Shown here piece by piece: positions 1 to 7,885 of a stretch of DNA of 64,000 nucleotides (position 1 is the first letter of the stretch; each line of letters opens with the position of its first letter). Both the position numbers and the translations under genes were made by a program. The notes beneath the pieces were generated by a model. That model was given only the letters and a program-made list of their open reading frames with translations, had not been told where the DNA came from and did no database searches. Source of the stretch: an uncultured Lachnospiraceae bacterium (GTDB lineage: Bacteria; Bacillota; Clostridia; Lachnospirales; Lachnospiraceae); contig CANQCY010000004.1 of the NCBI GenBank assembly GCA_947591245.1, positions 32,363-96,362 of the forward strand, read 5' to 3'.

Positions 1-122
1 TGGTCACCAGCGCCGGACAGAAAACCAAAATGGTTGACGCCATTAAAGCCGGCGCTTCTGAATTTATCCAAAAACCCTTTGAACCGGAACAGATTTTGTC
101 GGTAGTGAAAACAATTGTTTGA
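1..122 (+). CDS. CheY-like response regulator receiver domain, 3' end only
   Basis: The last 40 codons of a gene that begins left of the window, read from base 3. The peptide shows the end of a receiver domain: a Thr-Ser near its start in the beta-4/alpha-4 position, an Ala-Gly-Ala stretch, and the conserved Lys-Pro-Phe, where the Lys contacts the phosphorylated Asp. The gene ends right after the domain's last helix, so it is either a single-domain CheY-type protein or the end of a longer regulator with a C-terminal receiver. It is followed at once by a terminator. A CheW-like gene lies at 7.9-8.5 kb, but no other chemotaxis genes are visible, so a role in motility is only suggested. Confidence 0.75.
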   Translation, partial: VTSAGQKTKMVDAIKAGASEFIQKPFEPEQILSVVKTIV

Positions 123-133
123 CTTTTGAAAAC

Positions 134-164
134 AAAAACCGGAGCGCGGCGCCCCGGTTTTTTT
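134..164. terminator. Bidirectional intrinsic terminator between cheY-like end and ptsI
   Basis: A GC-rich hairpin (ACCGG at 138-142 with CCGGT at 154-158, extended inside by GC/GC and flanked by A-run and T-run) ends in seven T on the plus strand. Read on the minus strand it is followed by TTTTTGTTTT. It can therefore stop both the plus-strand regulator gene and the minus-strand ptsHI transcript, whose last gene ends at 201. Confidence 0.85.
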
Positions 165-200
165 GCGCCCGTTTCCTTTCCCCTGAATACGAAATATACG

Positions 201-1835
201 TCATGCGCGCAAATCCAAATTCCTCACGACATCCCTCACCTTCAGTACAAATGCGGGCGAAACGGACAACTCGTCGATTCCCATTCTGAGGAACGTCTCC
301 GTCAAATCCGTGTCTGCCGCAAGCTCGCCGCATATGCCGATCCATGCGCCGTGCTTGTGGGCGTTTTCCGCCGACATCCGGATCAGCCTTAAGATCGCTT
401 CGTGATGGGTGTCGCAAAAGCCTTCCAGCTTTGCATTCTGCCGGTCGCACGCCAGTGTATACTGCGTCAGGTCGTTTGTTCCCACGCTGAAAAAGTCAAC
501 CATAGGCGCAAGCCGGTCGCTGATCAGCGCCGCCGCCGGCGTCTCTATCATGACGCCAAGCTCCACATTTTCCGAATACTCGATTCCATCCACGCGCAGT
601 CCGCTTTTTACCTCTTCACAAAAATCAAGGATTTTTTCCAACTCGGATACGCTCGTGATCATCGGAAACATAATGCCGAGATTTCCGTACGCGGACGCAC
701 GGTACAACGCCCGCAGCTGCGTTTTGAATATTTCCGGGCGCGTCAGGCAGATGCGGATCGCTCGGTATCCCATCGCCGGATTCTCTTCGTGTTCAAGCCC
801 GAAATAATCCGCCTTTTTATCTGCGCCGATATCAAGGGTGCGGATAATCACCTTCTTTCCGGCCATGCTTTCAAGTGCCTTTTTGTATGCGTCAAACTGC
901 TGTTCTTCCGTCGGATAATCATTGCTCTCCAAATACAGAAATTCACTGCGGAACAGCCCGATTCCGCCCGCGTCATTTAATCTGGCCGCGCCGATATTAT
1001 CCACGCTTCCGATATTTGCATAAATATTTATCTTCTTTCCATCCAGCGTGACATTTTCCTTGCCCTTTAGTTCCTCCAGAAGTTTCTTTTTTTCTTCATC
1101 TTCCTTCTGCTTCTTCAAAAGACGCTCCGATGTTTCCTCATCCGGATTAACAAAAATCTCGCCCGTGAAGCCGTCCACGATCGCATCATCGCCATCTTCC
1201 AGCGCGTCCAAAAACGCATCGCCCGCACCGATCACAGCCGGAATATTCATGTTTCTGGCAAGTATCGCCGTGTGGGAATTTGACGATCCGTACGCCGTGA
1301 CAAATGCCAGAACCATATTTTTGTCCAGCAGCACCGTCTCGCTGGGGGCGAGATCATCCGCGCAAATGATTACCTTTTCGTTTCCTGCGGCGTTTCCGTT
1401 TTCTTCCAAATCAAGATTTCGGATTATACGGTTAGATATATCCTTTACATCCGCCGCCCGTTCCCGCATATAGCTATCTTCCATCGAGCTGAACATCTCT
1501 GCGAAATGATCCGCCGTGACCGCAACTGCATATTCTGCGTTTACCTTCTGCGTCTCAATAATATTCCGTATGGATTCGTTGTAATCCTCATCCTCTATCA
1601 TCATCATATGCGTCTCAAAGATACGGGCATTTTCTTCCCCCACCTCTTTAAGCGCTTTTTCATAAATTTCCTCGAGCTGTTTTACGGCAGAGGCTTTTGC
1701 CTTTGCCAGACGCATGATTTCGCTTTTTGCATCTTCGACATGATTGCGTTTGACGGCGACCTCTTTCCTCTTAAAAATAGAAATTTTACCGATTGCAACC
1801 GCACCATAAACGCCTTTGCCCGTAAATACTTTCAT
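201..1835 (-). CDS. ptsI: PTS enzyme I (phosphoenolpyruvate-protein phosphotransferase)
   Basis: Cytoplasmic enzyme that takes phosphate from PEP and passes it to HPr, feeding all PTS sugar transporters. The 544-aa product has the N-terminal swivelling domain with the phosphorylated histidine at about residue 188 (SSNSHTAILAR), then the PEP-binding TIM barrel with LDIGADK, ENPAMGYRAIR, SVGTNDLTQY and the active-site cysteine in GICGELA. The start at 1835 is chosen because an AGGAG lies 6 nt upstream; an ATG 21 nt further upstream would overlap ptsH and lacks a good SD. It is slightly shorter than the usual ~570 aa. It sits 17 nt after ptsH in the classic ptsHI order. Confidence 0.96.
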   Translation of the reverse strand: MKVFTGKGVYGAVAIGKISIFKRKEVAVKRNHVEDAKSEIMRLAKAKASAVKQLEEIYEKALKEVGEENARIFETHMMMIEDEDYNESIRNIIETQKVNAEYAVAVTADHFAEMFSSMEDSYMRERAADVKDISNRIIRNLDLEENGNAAGNEKVIICADDLAPSETVLLDKNMVLAFVTAYGSSNSHTAILARNMNIPAVIGAGDAFLDALEDGDDAIVDGFTGEIFVNPDEETSERLLKKQKEDEEKKKLLEELKGKENVTLDGKKINIYANIGSVDNIGAARLNDAGGIGLFRSEFLYLESNDYPTEEQQFDAYKKALESMAGKKVIIRTLDIGADKKADYFGLEHEENPAMGYRAIRICLTRPEIFKTQLRALYRASAYGNLGIMFPMITSVSELEKILDFCEEVKSGLRVDGIEYSENVELGVMIETPAAALISDRLAPMVDFFSVGTNDLTQYTLACDRQNAKLEGFCDTHHEAILRLIRMSAENAHKHGAWIGICGELAADTDLTETFLRMGIDELSVSPAFVLKVRDVVRNLDLRA

Positions 1836-1852
1836 AATATTCTCCTTTTCCC

Positions 1853-2119
1853 TCATTCTCCAAACCCAGTCTGAAACAGCCCTGATATTTCATCCAGCGC
1901 GTCCTGTTCCTCTTTGCCGTCGCATACAATCTCTACTTCGGAACCGCACTTGATGCCGGCGGACATGATCTGCATTACCGCTTTGGCATTGACGTTCTTC
2001 CCGTTTACGTTTAATGTAATGCTGCATTCTTTGTAACCCGACGCCGCCTTTGCAAGCACGCCTGCCGGCCTCATGTGCAGCCCTTGTTCATTTACAACTG
2101 TTATAGTATTAGAAACCAT
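1853..2119 (-). CDS. ptsH: HPr phosphocarrier protein, with Ala at the usual regulatory-Ser position
   Basis: 88-aa phosphocarrier between enzyme I and sugar-specific EIIA proteins. His15 lies in GLHMRPAG, the catalytic phosphorylation site. In most Firmicute HPr proteins a serine at position 46 is phosphorylated by HPr kinase for CcpA-mediated catabolite repression. Here the matching stretch is NAKAVMQIMSAGI, so that residue is Ala47. Phosphotransfer should be intact, but Ser46-type control through this HPr cannot occur as usual. The start at 2119 follows a GGGAG sequence; an ATG 21 nt upstream is less likely. First gene of ptsHI, divergent from the xylanase. Confidence 0.93.
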   Translation of the reverse strand: MVSNTITVVNEQGLHMRPAGVLAKAASGYKECSITLNVNGKNVNAKAVMQIMSAGIKCGSEVEIVCDGKEEQDALDEISGLFQTGFGE

Positions 2120-2149
2120 GATTTTTATCTCCCTTTCCATTTATTTTTT

Positions 2150-2167
2150 ATTGTTTACAAAAACAAT
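2150..2167. promoter_or_regulatory. Inverted repeat between ptsH and the xylanase gene, possible operator
   Basis: ATTGTT (2150-2155) and AACAAT (2162-2167) form a dyad with a 6-nt centre in the short divergent intergenic region. The right arm touches the -35 element of the xylanase promoter. Its position suits a repressor site for one or both genes. It does not match the standard cre box closely, so the regulator is unknown. Confidence 0.35.
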
Positions 2168-2195
2168 TGAACAATACACATTTTTTTGGTATAAT
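2167..2195 (+). promoter_or_regulatory. SigA-type promoter of the GH10 gene
   Basis: TTGAAC at 2167-2172, a 17-nt spacer and TATAAT at 2190-2195. It sits about 35 nt before the xylanase start codon. Confidence 0.8.
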
Positions 2196-2230
2196 ATAAT
2201 TATCATTTTGAAAGGAGGCAGCATAATAAT

Positions 2231-4036
2231 ATGCTTATTATGCGCAAAAACATGCAAAGAAAAGCAAAAAAAGCGATTTCAGCTTTTTTGTCTATGGCGC
2301 TCGTTTTCACCGTTTGTTCTTCTACACCAAATGCCAACGCGGCTCCTAAAATAAAAAAACTGAAATTAAATCAAACCAAAAAGACATTGAAAGTCGGACA
2401 GAAATTAAAATTAAAGGTTAAGAAAGTCACACCTTCCAAAGCAAGCAAAGCGGTAACATGGAAATCCAGCAAAAAATCAGTGGCTTCCGTAACCAAAAAA
2501 GGAGTCGTAACCGCAGTATCAAAGGGGACGGCAAAGATCACGGCCACCTCTTCCAAGAACAAAAAGGTTAAGGCTACATGTACGATCAAAGTAAAGGAGG
2601 CTGCCGCCACTCAAAACACGCCAGCAGCCACCGACCCGGCGCAGACGGCAACATCTGCTCCGACGGCTGCCGATCCGGCAGCTCCGACAGCTCCGGCAAC
2701 TTCCGCTCCGGCAGTTACAGATCCGCCGGCTCCGATCGAGACAGAAAAACCGGGACCGCAATACACGCCGAATATTACTCTTCCCGAGTATGCATTGAGG
2801 GATTATGAGGAGAATTTCAGGATCGGAACGGTAGTAAATTACGAGAAAACGCAGAATGTCAATTTCACGGCTCTTGCAAAACAGCAATTCAGCGTTGTTT
2901 CATTTGAGAACGAAATGAAAAACTACTCCTTGCTCGATACGCAGGCGTCAAAGGACGCTGTGGAACAGACCGGTGACGATTCAACGGTTGTCTGCCGTTT
3001 TGAAAGAGCAGACGAGATGGTTGAATGGGCAATAGCAAACGACATGAAGGTCCGCGGCCACGTACTGACTTGGATGGGCGGCTCCAATGACGAATACTGC
3101 CGTAAGGGTTATGACAAAGCAAACGACTACGTAGACAGGGAAACGATGTTAAAACGTATTAAAAGCTATGAGGAACAGGTCATTGACCACTTTGCCACAA
3201 AGTACCCCGGCACCGTCATCGCATGGGACGTCGTAAATGAAGCAATTGACGCGGATCAGCCGGATAATAAGGATACCGGGCTCAATCTTGGATACAGCAC
3301 GTTTGAGTCAATCATCGGCGGAGGCGGAGAATACATAAAATACGCCTTCCAGTATGCAAAAGCCGCAGTAGAAAAGACAGGGCAGGAGATTGATCTGTTC
3401 TATAACGATTTCAATACATTTACCTCGGATAAGAAAGCCTGTATCATTGAGCTGATCAATTATCTGAACGAAGACGAACAGCTCCTTGACTGTATGGGAA
3501 TGGAAGGCTACATTATCCCGGGATGGCCGTCTGAAGCAGAGTTTGAACAGGCGATGGAAGACTACGCCGAGTGCGGCGTCAAGGTGGGCTGCAACGAAGT
3601 TTGTTTCCGTCTGAGCGACCAGTACTGTGCGGACAGCAAATATAATCCCGATAACAGCGTCAAGACGGGCGAACATGCGGGCGTCACGGACAAGGATATC
3701 GAGGATCACGTCACAAGATGCGGAAAGATGTTCTCTGACGCATACATTAAATTTGCTAAAAAATATCCCGGAAAGCTCACGAATGTCAGCATATGGGCAT
3801 TACTTGACCGTCCGGATTTAGAGGAAATCACCCCTGACCAGCACTATGATTATTCCATCTATGGAACGCACTCCGGACTGTTCACCGGGATGGTAAACAG
3901 GGAAGATCCGACGCCGGATCCCGATAACCCCGGAAAGCTGCTTACATCATCAGAAAACGTCGCTCCTGATCCGGATGACATGAAAGCGAAGGACGAATTC
4001 TATGCCGTCATCAAAGCATTGCAGGAAGCGCAGTAA
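2231..4036 (+). CDS. Secreted GH10 endo-1,4-beta-xylanase-like protein with Ig-like (Big_2) domain
   Basis: 601 aa, exported, expected to cut beta-1,4-xylan outside the cell. Residues 1-37 are a signal peptide (basic start, hydrophobic core, ANA/A end). Residues 39-121 form a lysine-rich bacterial Ig-like Big_2 domain that may bind the wall or substrate. Residues 125-180 are a Pro/Thr/Ala/Asp linker. From about 185 a GH10 barrel follows, with the acid/base Glu337 in WDVVNEAID and a likely nucleophile Glu456 in CNEVCF. The family's usual ITELD, QSH and HTLVWH motifs are altered (CNEV, EGY, HVLTWM), so substrate preference may differ from plain xylan. SD GGAGG lies 12 nt before the first ATG; later in-frame ATGs are possible starts. 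Confidence 0.85.
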   Translation: MLIMRKNMQRKAKKAISAFLSMALVFTVCSSTPNANAAPKIKKLKLNQTKKTLKVGQKLKLKVKKVTPSKASKAVTWKSSKKSVASVTKKGVVTAVSKGTAKITATSSKNKKVKATCTIKVKEAAATQNTPAATDPAQTATSAPTAADPAAPTAPATSAPAVTDPPAPIETEKPGPQYTPNITLPEYALRDYEENFRIGTVVNYEKTQNVNFTALAKQQFSVVSFENEMKNYSLLDTQASKDAVEQTGDDSTVVCRFERADEMVEWAIANDMKVRGHVLTWMGGSNDEYCRKGYDKANDYVDRETMLKRIKSYEEQVIDHFATKYPGTVIAWDVVNEAIDADQPDNKDTGLNLGYSTFESIIGGGGEYIKYAFQYAKAAVEKTGQEIDLFYNDFNTFTSDKKACIIELINYLNEDEQLLDCMGMEGYIIPGWPSEAEFEQAMEDYAECGVKVGCNEVCFRLSDQYCADSKYNPDNSVKTGEHAGVTDKDIEDHVTRCGKMFSDAYIKFAKKYPGKLTNVSIWALLDRPDLEEITPDQHYDYSIYGTHSGLFTGMVNREDPTPDPDNPGKLLTSSENVAPDPDDMKAKDEFYAVIKALQEAQ

Positions 4037-4083
4037 GCATAATCCGTAATGATTTAAATTTTCTTGAATCAATACATCAAAAT

Positions 4084-4121
4084 AAGGCCATGCGGGATTT
4101 GATCCCAGCATGGCCTTGTTT
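4084..4121. terminator. Strong bidirectional terminator, xylanase / lysC
   Basis: A 10-bp stem AAGGCCATGC/GCATGGCCTT encloses GGGA/TCCC. The plus strand continues with GTTTTG and the minus strand with ATTTTGATG. It ends the xylanase transcript, and can end the lysC operon read from the other side. Confidence 0.9.
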
Positions 4122-4193
4122 TGCGCGGAAGGCGTAAGCCATGGCGCCGCCCGCGAACGCGAGGAACCCGCAAAGCGCGTTTCTCATCGTTTA
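4121..4193 (+). repeat. Dispersed terminator-adjacent repeat, copy A
   Basis: About 73 bp beginning TTGCGCGGAAGGCGTAAGCC, then CGCCGCCCGCGAACG and a tail with CGCAAAGCGCG. It matches 23671-23744 (minus) and 53419-53482 (minus). It starts within the T-tract of the preceding terminator. The second half can fold back: AACG with CGTT and GAGGAAC with GTTTCTC around a loop. It lies between the terminator and the 3' end of lysC. No ORF of its own is convincing. Confidence 0.75.
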
Positions 4194-4229
4194 ACGATCT
4201 TTCGCTGCTATTGCTATTCACGCAACATC

Positions 4230-5441
4230 TTAAAAATCAAACTCTTCATGTACGGCGTTCACCGCCTTCTCAGTATCGGCGCGGTCGATCAACACGGTAA
4301 CGCGGATTTCCGACGTCGAAATCTGCTGAATATTTACATTTGCATCAAACAGCGCCTCGAACATTCTTGCCGCCACGCCCGGATTCGTCTGCATTCCGGC
4401 GCCCACGATGGATACCTTCGATACATTCCGGTTTACTTTTACATCCTGGCATTTCAGGCTGCCGCTGCGGTGCCTCTCTACTGTCTCCACCGCCACATCC
4501 GCCATATCCTCTGTCACGGTAAAACTGATATCCTTTGTATTGCCGCGTCCGATCGACTGCAGAATCATGTCTACATTTACATTGTGATTCGCAAGATGGC
4601 GGAACAGCTTAAATGCTACACCCGGCTGATCTTCCAGTCCTACCAGCGCAATCCGTACTACATTTTCATCACTTGCCACTCCGCTTACGAGCATTTTTTC
4701 CATTTTTACTTCCTCCTTAACTATCGTGCCCTCGGATGTATTCAGGCTGGAACGCACAACCAGCTGTACTCCGTATTTTTTCGCCATCTCTACCGAACGA
4801 TTGTGAAGAACTCCGGCGCCGAGACTTGCGAGCTCAAGCATTTCATCGTACGTGATTTCTTCCAGTTTCTTCGCATCCTTCACAATTCGCGGATCTGCGG
4901 TAAACACTCCATCCACGTCCGTATAAATCTCGCAGGCGTCCGCATGAAGCGCCGCTGCGAGCGCAACCGCAGTCGTATCCGATCCTCCCCTGCCGAGCGT
5001 CGTGTAATCATCATATTTATCGATTCCCTGAAATCCTGTCACAATGACAATCTTGCGCTGCTCCAGCTCATGCCGTATACGATCGCGGTCAATCTTCGTC
5101 AGCCTTGCATTTCCCGATACAGCGGTCGTACGCATTGCCACCTGAAACGCGTTGAGGGAAATCGCCGGAACGCCGAGCGAATGCATCGCCATCGCCATAA
5201 GCGACACCGACGTCTGCTCCCCCGTGGTAAGCAGCATATCAAGCTCGCGTTTGGAGGCGTTTGGATTGATATCCTCTGCCATCTGCAGAAGCACATCCGT
5301 CTGCTTTCCCATTGCGGACAATACGACAATTACATCGTTTCCTTTTCTATATTCCTCGATACAGCGGTTTGCCACATTAAAGATACGTTCTTTATTGGCA
5401 ACAGATGTCCCGCCAAATTTTTTTACTACTAACATATTCAT
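4230..5441 (-). CDS. lysC: Aspartate kinase with two ACT domains
   Basis: Phosphorylates aspartate, the first step toward lysine, threonine and methionine. The 403-aa protein opens with VVKKFGGTSVA (nucleotide/aspartate binding), has GRGGSDTTAVALA in the kinase domain, and ends with two ACT domains (from about residue 260) that bind inhibitory amino acids. No homoserine dehydrogenase is fused; hom is a separate gene upstream in the same run. AGGAG lies 3 nt before the first ATG and 9 nt before a second, in-frame one, so the true N-terminus may be 2 aa shorter. Last gene of the hom/apgM-like/lysC group, 7 nt after its neighbour. No lysine riboswitch or T-box is seen directly upstream. Confidence 0.95.
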   Translation of the reverse strand: MNMLVVKKFGGTSVANKERIFNVANRCIEEYRKGNDVIVVLSAMGKQTDVLLQMAEDINPNASKRELDMLLTTGEQTSVSLMAMAMHSLGVPAISLNAFQVAMRTTAVSGNARLTKIDRDRIRHELEQRKIVIVTGFQGIDKYDDYTTLGRGGSDTTAVALAAALHADACEIYTDVDGVFTADPRIVKDAKKLEEITYDEMLELASLGAGVLHNRSVEMAKKYGVQLVVRSSLNTSEGTIVKEEVKMEKMLVSGVASDENVVRIALVGLEDQPGVAFKLFRHLANHNVNVDMILQSIGRGNTKDISFTVTEDMADVAVETVERHRSGSLKCQDVKVNRNVSKVSIVGAGMQTNPGVAARMFEALFDANVNIQQISTSEIRVTVLIDRADTEKAVNAVHEEFDF

Positions 5442-5448
5442 TTTCTCC

Positions 5449-6648
5449 TTATTTAAGCAGCTCGCGAATCAGCATATATCCTTTCTCAAAATAATTTCCG
5501 CTTTCCTTCGCTTCCTTTTCATTGTATTTCCATGTATTTTCCTGTTTCTCCGTACTGTCATACAGCAGATATGGAACAGGCTCGCTCGAATGCGTACGGG
5601 TACGGATCGGCGTCGGATGATCCGGCATGACAAGCATCCGGAAATCCTGCCCCGTCTGTTTCATGCTCTCAAATACCGGGCCGATTATCCTGCCATCCAG
5701 ATATTCAATCGCTTTTACCTTTCTCTCGACGCTTCCCTGATGTCCCATCTCGTCCGGCGCTTCCACATGGATATATACAAAATCGCTGCCTCCCTCCGTC
5801 AGCGTTTTCACTGCCGCCGCCGCTTTTCCCTCATAATTCGTTTCCAGCGTTCCGTCTGCGCCTTCAACTTCTATATTTTGCATTTCTGCGCCTACGGCAA
5901 TTCCCTTCAGAAGGTCAACTGCAGATATCATTGCGCCTTTCTTTCCAAATTTCCCCTCGAATGAGTCCAGCGCCGGTTTCGTCCCGGCTCCCCAAAACCA
6001 AATTGAATTTGCTTTATTTAATCCCTTTTTCGCACGTTCAATATTGATCGGATGCTCATTCAATATCTCGTAGCTTCTCTTCATTTTCTTCCTGAGTATT
6101 TCATCCTGCGGAAGATAATCTCCGATCGCCTTTCCCAAAATATCATGAGGCGGCGTCAGTTCAGCCGCATCGCCGTTTTTCCAAATCGTACAGTGGCGGT
6201 AGCTCGTTCCCACATAAAACTGATACTCGCCGTCCTCAAGCTCTTTCCGCACGGCATCGAGAAGCGCTGCCGCATCCTCTGTGGAAATCTCGCCGCTGCT
6301 GTGGTCAATCATCTTTTTCTGCTCATATGGCAGTCCGTCATCCGAAACCGTCACAAGATTGCAGCGGATTGCAATATCGTTATCCTCCATCTCCACGCCG
6401 ATGCTCAATGCCTCCAGCGGCGAACGGCCGGTGTAATACTGATTCGGATCATATCCGAGCACTGCCAGATTCGCCGTATCGCTGCCCGGCTTCATTCCGT
6501 CCGGAATCGTTTTTGCAAGCCCGATGTCTGACTCTTTGGCGATTTTATCCATGTATGGGGTTTTGGCGTACTCTAACGGCGTTTTGCCCCCAAGCTCTTC
6601 CAGCGGCTCATCTGCCATCCCATCCCCCAGAACAATAATATACTTCAT
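5449..6648 (-). CDS. ApgM-family phosphatase/mutase-like protein, proposed homoserine kinase
   Basis: 399 aa of the alkaline-phosphatase superfamily, cofactor-independent phosphoglycerate mutase branch (ApgM type). The start IIVLGDGMADEP carries the metal-binding Asp, PGSDTANLAVLGYD the active-site Ser/Thr region, GRSPLEALSIGV the family signature, and MPDHPTPIRTRTHSSEPVPY the C-terminal metal site. A subgroup of this family is proposed to act as homoserine kinase where ThrB is missing. Here the gene lies between hom and lysC and no ThrB is seen in the window, which fits that role better than glycolysis. The activity is inferred from context. Spacing to hom is 34 nt and to lysC 7 nt, so one mRNA is likely. 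Confidence 0.85.
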   Translation of the reverse strand: MKYIIVLGDGMADEPLEELGGKTPLEYAKTPYMDKIAKESDIGLAKTIPDGMKPGSDTANLAVLGYDPNQYYTGRSPLEALSIGVEMEDNDIAIRCNLVTVSDDGLPYEQKKMIDHSSGEISTEDAAALLDAVRKELEDGEYQFYVGTSYRHCTIWKNGDAAELTPPHDILGKAIGDYLPQDEILRKKMKRSYEILNEHPINIERAKKGLNKANSIWFWGAGTKPALDSFEGKFGKKGAMISAVDLLKGIAVGAEMQNIEVEGADGTLETNYEGKAAAAVKTLTEGGSDFVYIHVEAPDEMGHQGSVERKVKAIEYLDGRIIGPVFESMKQTGQDFRMLVMPDHPTPIRTRTHSSEPVPYLLYDSTEKQENTWKYNEKEAKESGNYFEKGYMLIRELLK

Positions 6649-6682
6649 CGTTACCCATTACCTCTTTCCCATATAAACAACA

Positions 6683-7885
6683 CTATGATTGTACCCGAAT
6701 TCTCGTGATTAAAGTCGTAAACTGTTTTGCTTTTTCCGCAAACGTCTTTTCCTGCAGCGGAGAGGTAATAAATCCGCATTCCCCGGCAATACCAGCATCA
6801 ATCATTTCTACGCCGCCGAACTGCTCGGCAATCTTGCTTTTTTCTGATTCTCCGACACGGACGAAGAAACGGTTCTCCATCTCGTCCACCGGCGTGATTT
6901 CCAATTTATCCTTACTCCATGTGATCGGAACATGCTCGCCCTGATGCTTCACCGCCGCTACCACATCTGCCGCAACTGCGCTCGCTGTCGGAAGCTTGCC
7001 GGCGCCCGCCCCATAGAACATCACGTCGCCAAGCATGTTTCCCGTCACAGAAATACCGTTAAATACGCCATTGACACTGTACAGCGGATGATCTGAGCCA
7101 ACCATTCTCGGCGCTACCATCGCATATACATGATCTCCGACTTTTTTACTCGTTCCGAAAATCTTAATGGCGGAATTTACTTTCTTTGCATATGTAAAAT
7201 CCTCTGCAGTGATTTTCGTAATGCCTTCCGTATATATATCCTCGTAATCGACCTGCTTTCCATAAGCGAGCGACGTCAAAATTGCAATTTTCCGACAAGC
7301 ATCGTAGCCTTCCACATCCGCGGTCGGATCCTTTTCCGCATAGCCGAGCTCCTGAGCCTCTTTCAGGACATCGGCAAAATCCAAACCCTGCTCGGACATT
7401 TTTGTCAAAATAAAATTTGTCGTACCGTTTAAAATCCCATTGATCTCTTCAATCTCATCTGCCGTTATACACTGGTTGATCGGACGTATAATGGGAATGC
7501 CGCCTCCCACGCTCGCCTCAAAAAAGAAATTTACCTTCTTTTCTGCCGCAATCTGAATAAGCTCAGCCCCATGCGCCGCCACCAGCTCTTTATTCGACGT
7601 ACACACGCTTTTCCCTTTCAGCAATGCCGTCTTTACAAAGTCATAAGCCGGCTTCGTGCCTCCCATTGTCTCCACGACCACGCCGATCTCATCATCCTCT
7701 GCGATCACCGAATAATCGTGCACAAGTATATCCTGAACCGGATCTCCGAAGAAATCCCTCAGATCCAACACATATTTAACCTCTACCGTTTCTCCTGAAC
7801 GTTTGGCAATGCTTCCGGCATTTGTATTGATAACCTCAACTACGCCGGATCCGATCGTACCATAACCTAATACTGCGATTTTCAT
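6683..7885 (-). CDS. hom: Homoserine dehydrogenase
   Basis: Reduces aspartate semialdehyde to homoserine, the branch point to threonine and methionine. The 400-aa product has an NAD(P)-binding GYGTIGSGVV near the N-terminus, SNKELVAAHG, the GGGIPIIRPI segment, NGILNGTTNFILTKM and the catalytic-region DPTADVEGYDACRK. The C-terminal ~80 residues look like the ACT regulatory domain (RFFVRVGESEKSKIAEQFGGVEMI). Its ATG overlaps the stop codon of the CheW-like gene by 4 nt (ATGA), suggesting coupled translation. It is followed by the apgM-like gene and lysC, so three steps of the aspartate pathway are in one unit. Confidence 0.96.
   Translation of the reverse strand: MKIAVLGYGTIGSGVVEVINTNAGSIAKRSGETVEVKYVLDLRDFFGDPVQDILVHDYSVIAEDDEIGVVVETMGGTKPAYDFVKTALLKGKSVCTSNKELVAAHGAELIQIAAEKKVNFFFEASVGGGIPIIRPINQCITADEIEEINGILNGTTNFILTKMSEQGLDFADVLKEAQELGYAEKDPTADVEGYDACRKIAILTSLAYGKQVDYEDIYTEGITKITAEDFTYAKKVNSAIKIFGTSKKVGDHVYAMVAPRMVGSDHPLYSVNGVFNGISVTGNMLGDVMFYGAGAGKLPTASAVAADVVAAVKHQGEHVPITWSKDKLEITPVDEMENRFFVRVGESEKSKIAEQFGGVEMIDAGIAGECGFITSPLQEKTFAEKAKQFTTLITRIRVQS

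Noticed and set aside
4110..5432. 440-codon plus-strand open frame opposite lysC
   Set aside because: Antisense to a clear aspartate kinase; its beginning is repeat copy A in one reading frame.
5442..5448. Lysine riboswitch in front of lysC
   Set aside because: Only 7 nt separate lysC from the apgM-like gene, and no L-box-like leader exists upstream of the operon's visible genes.
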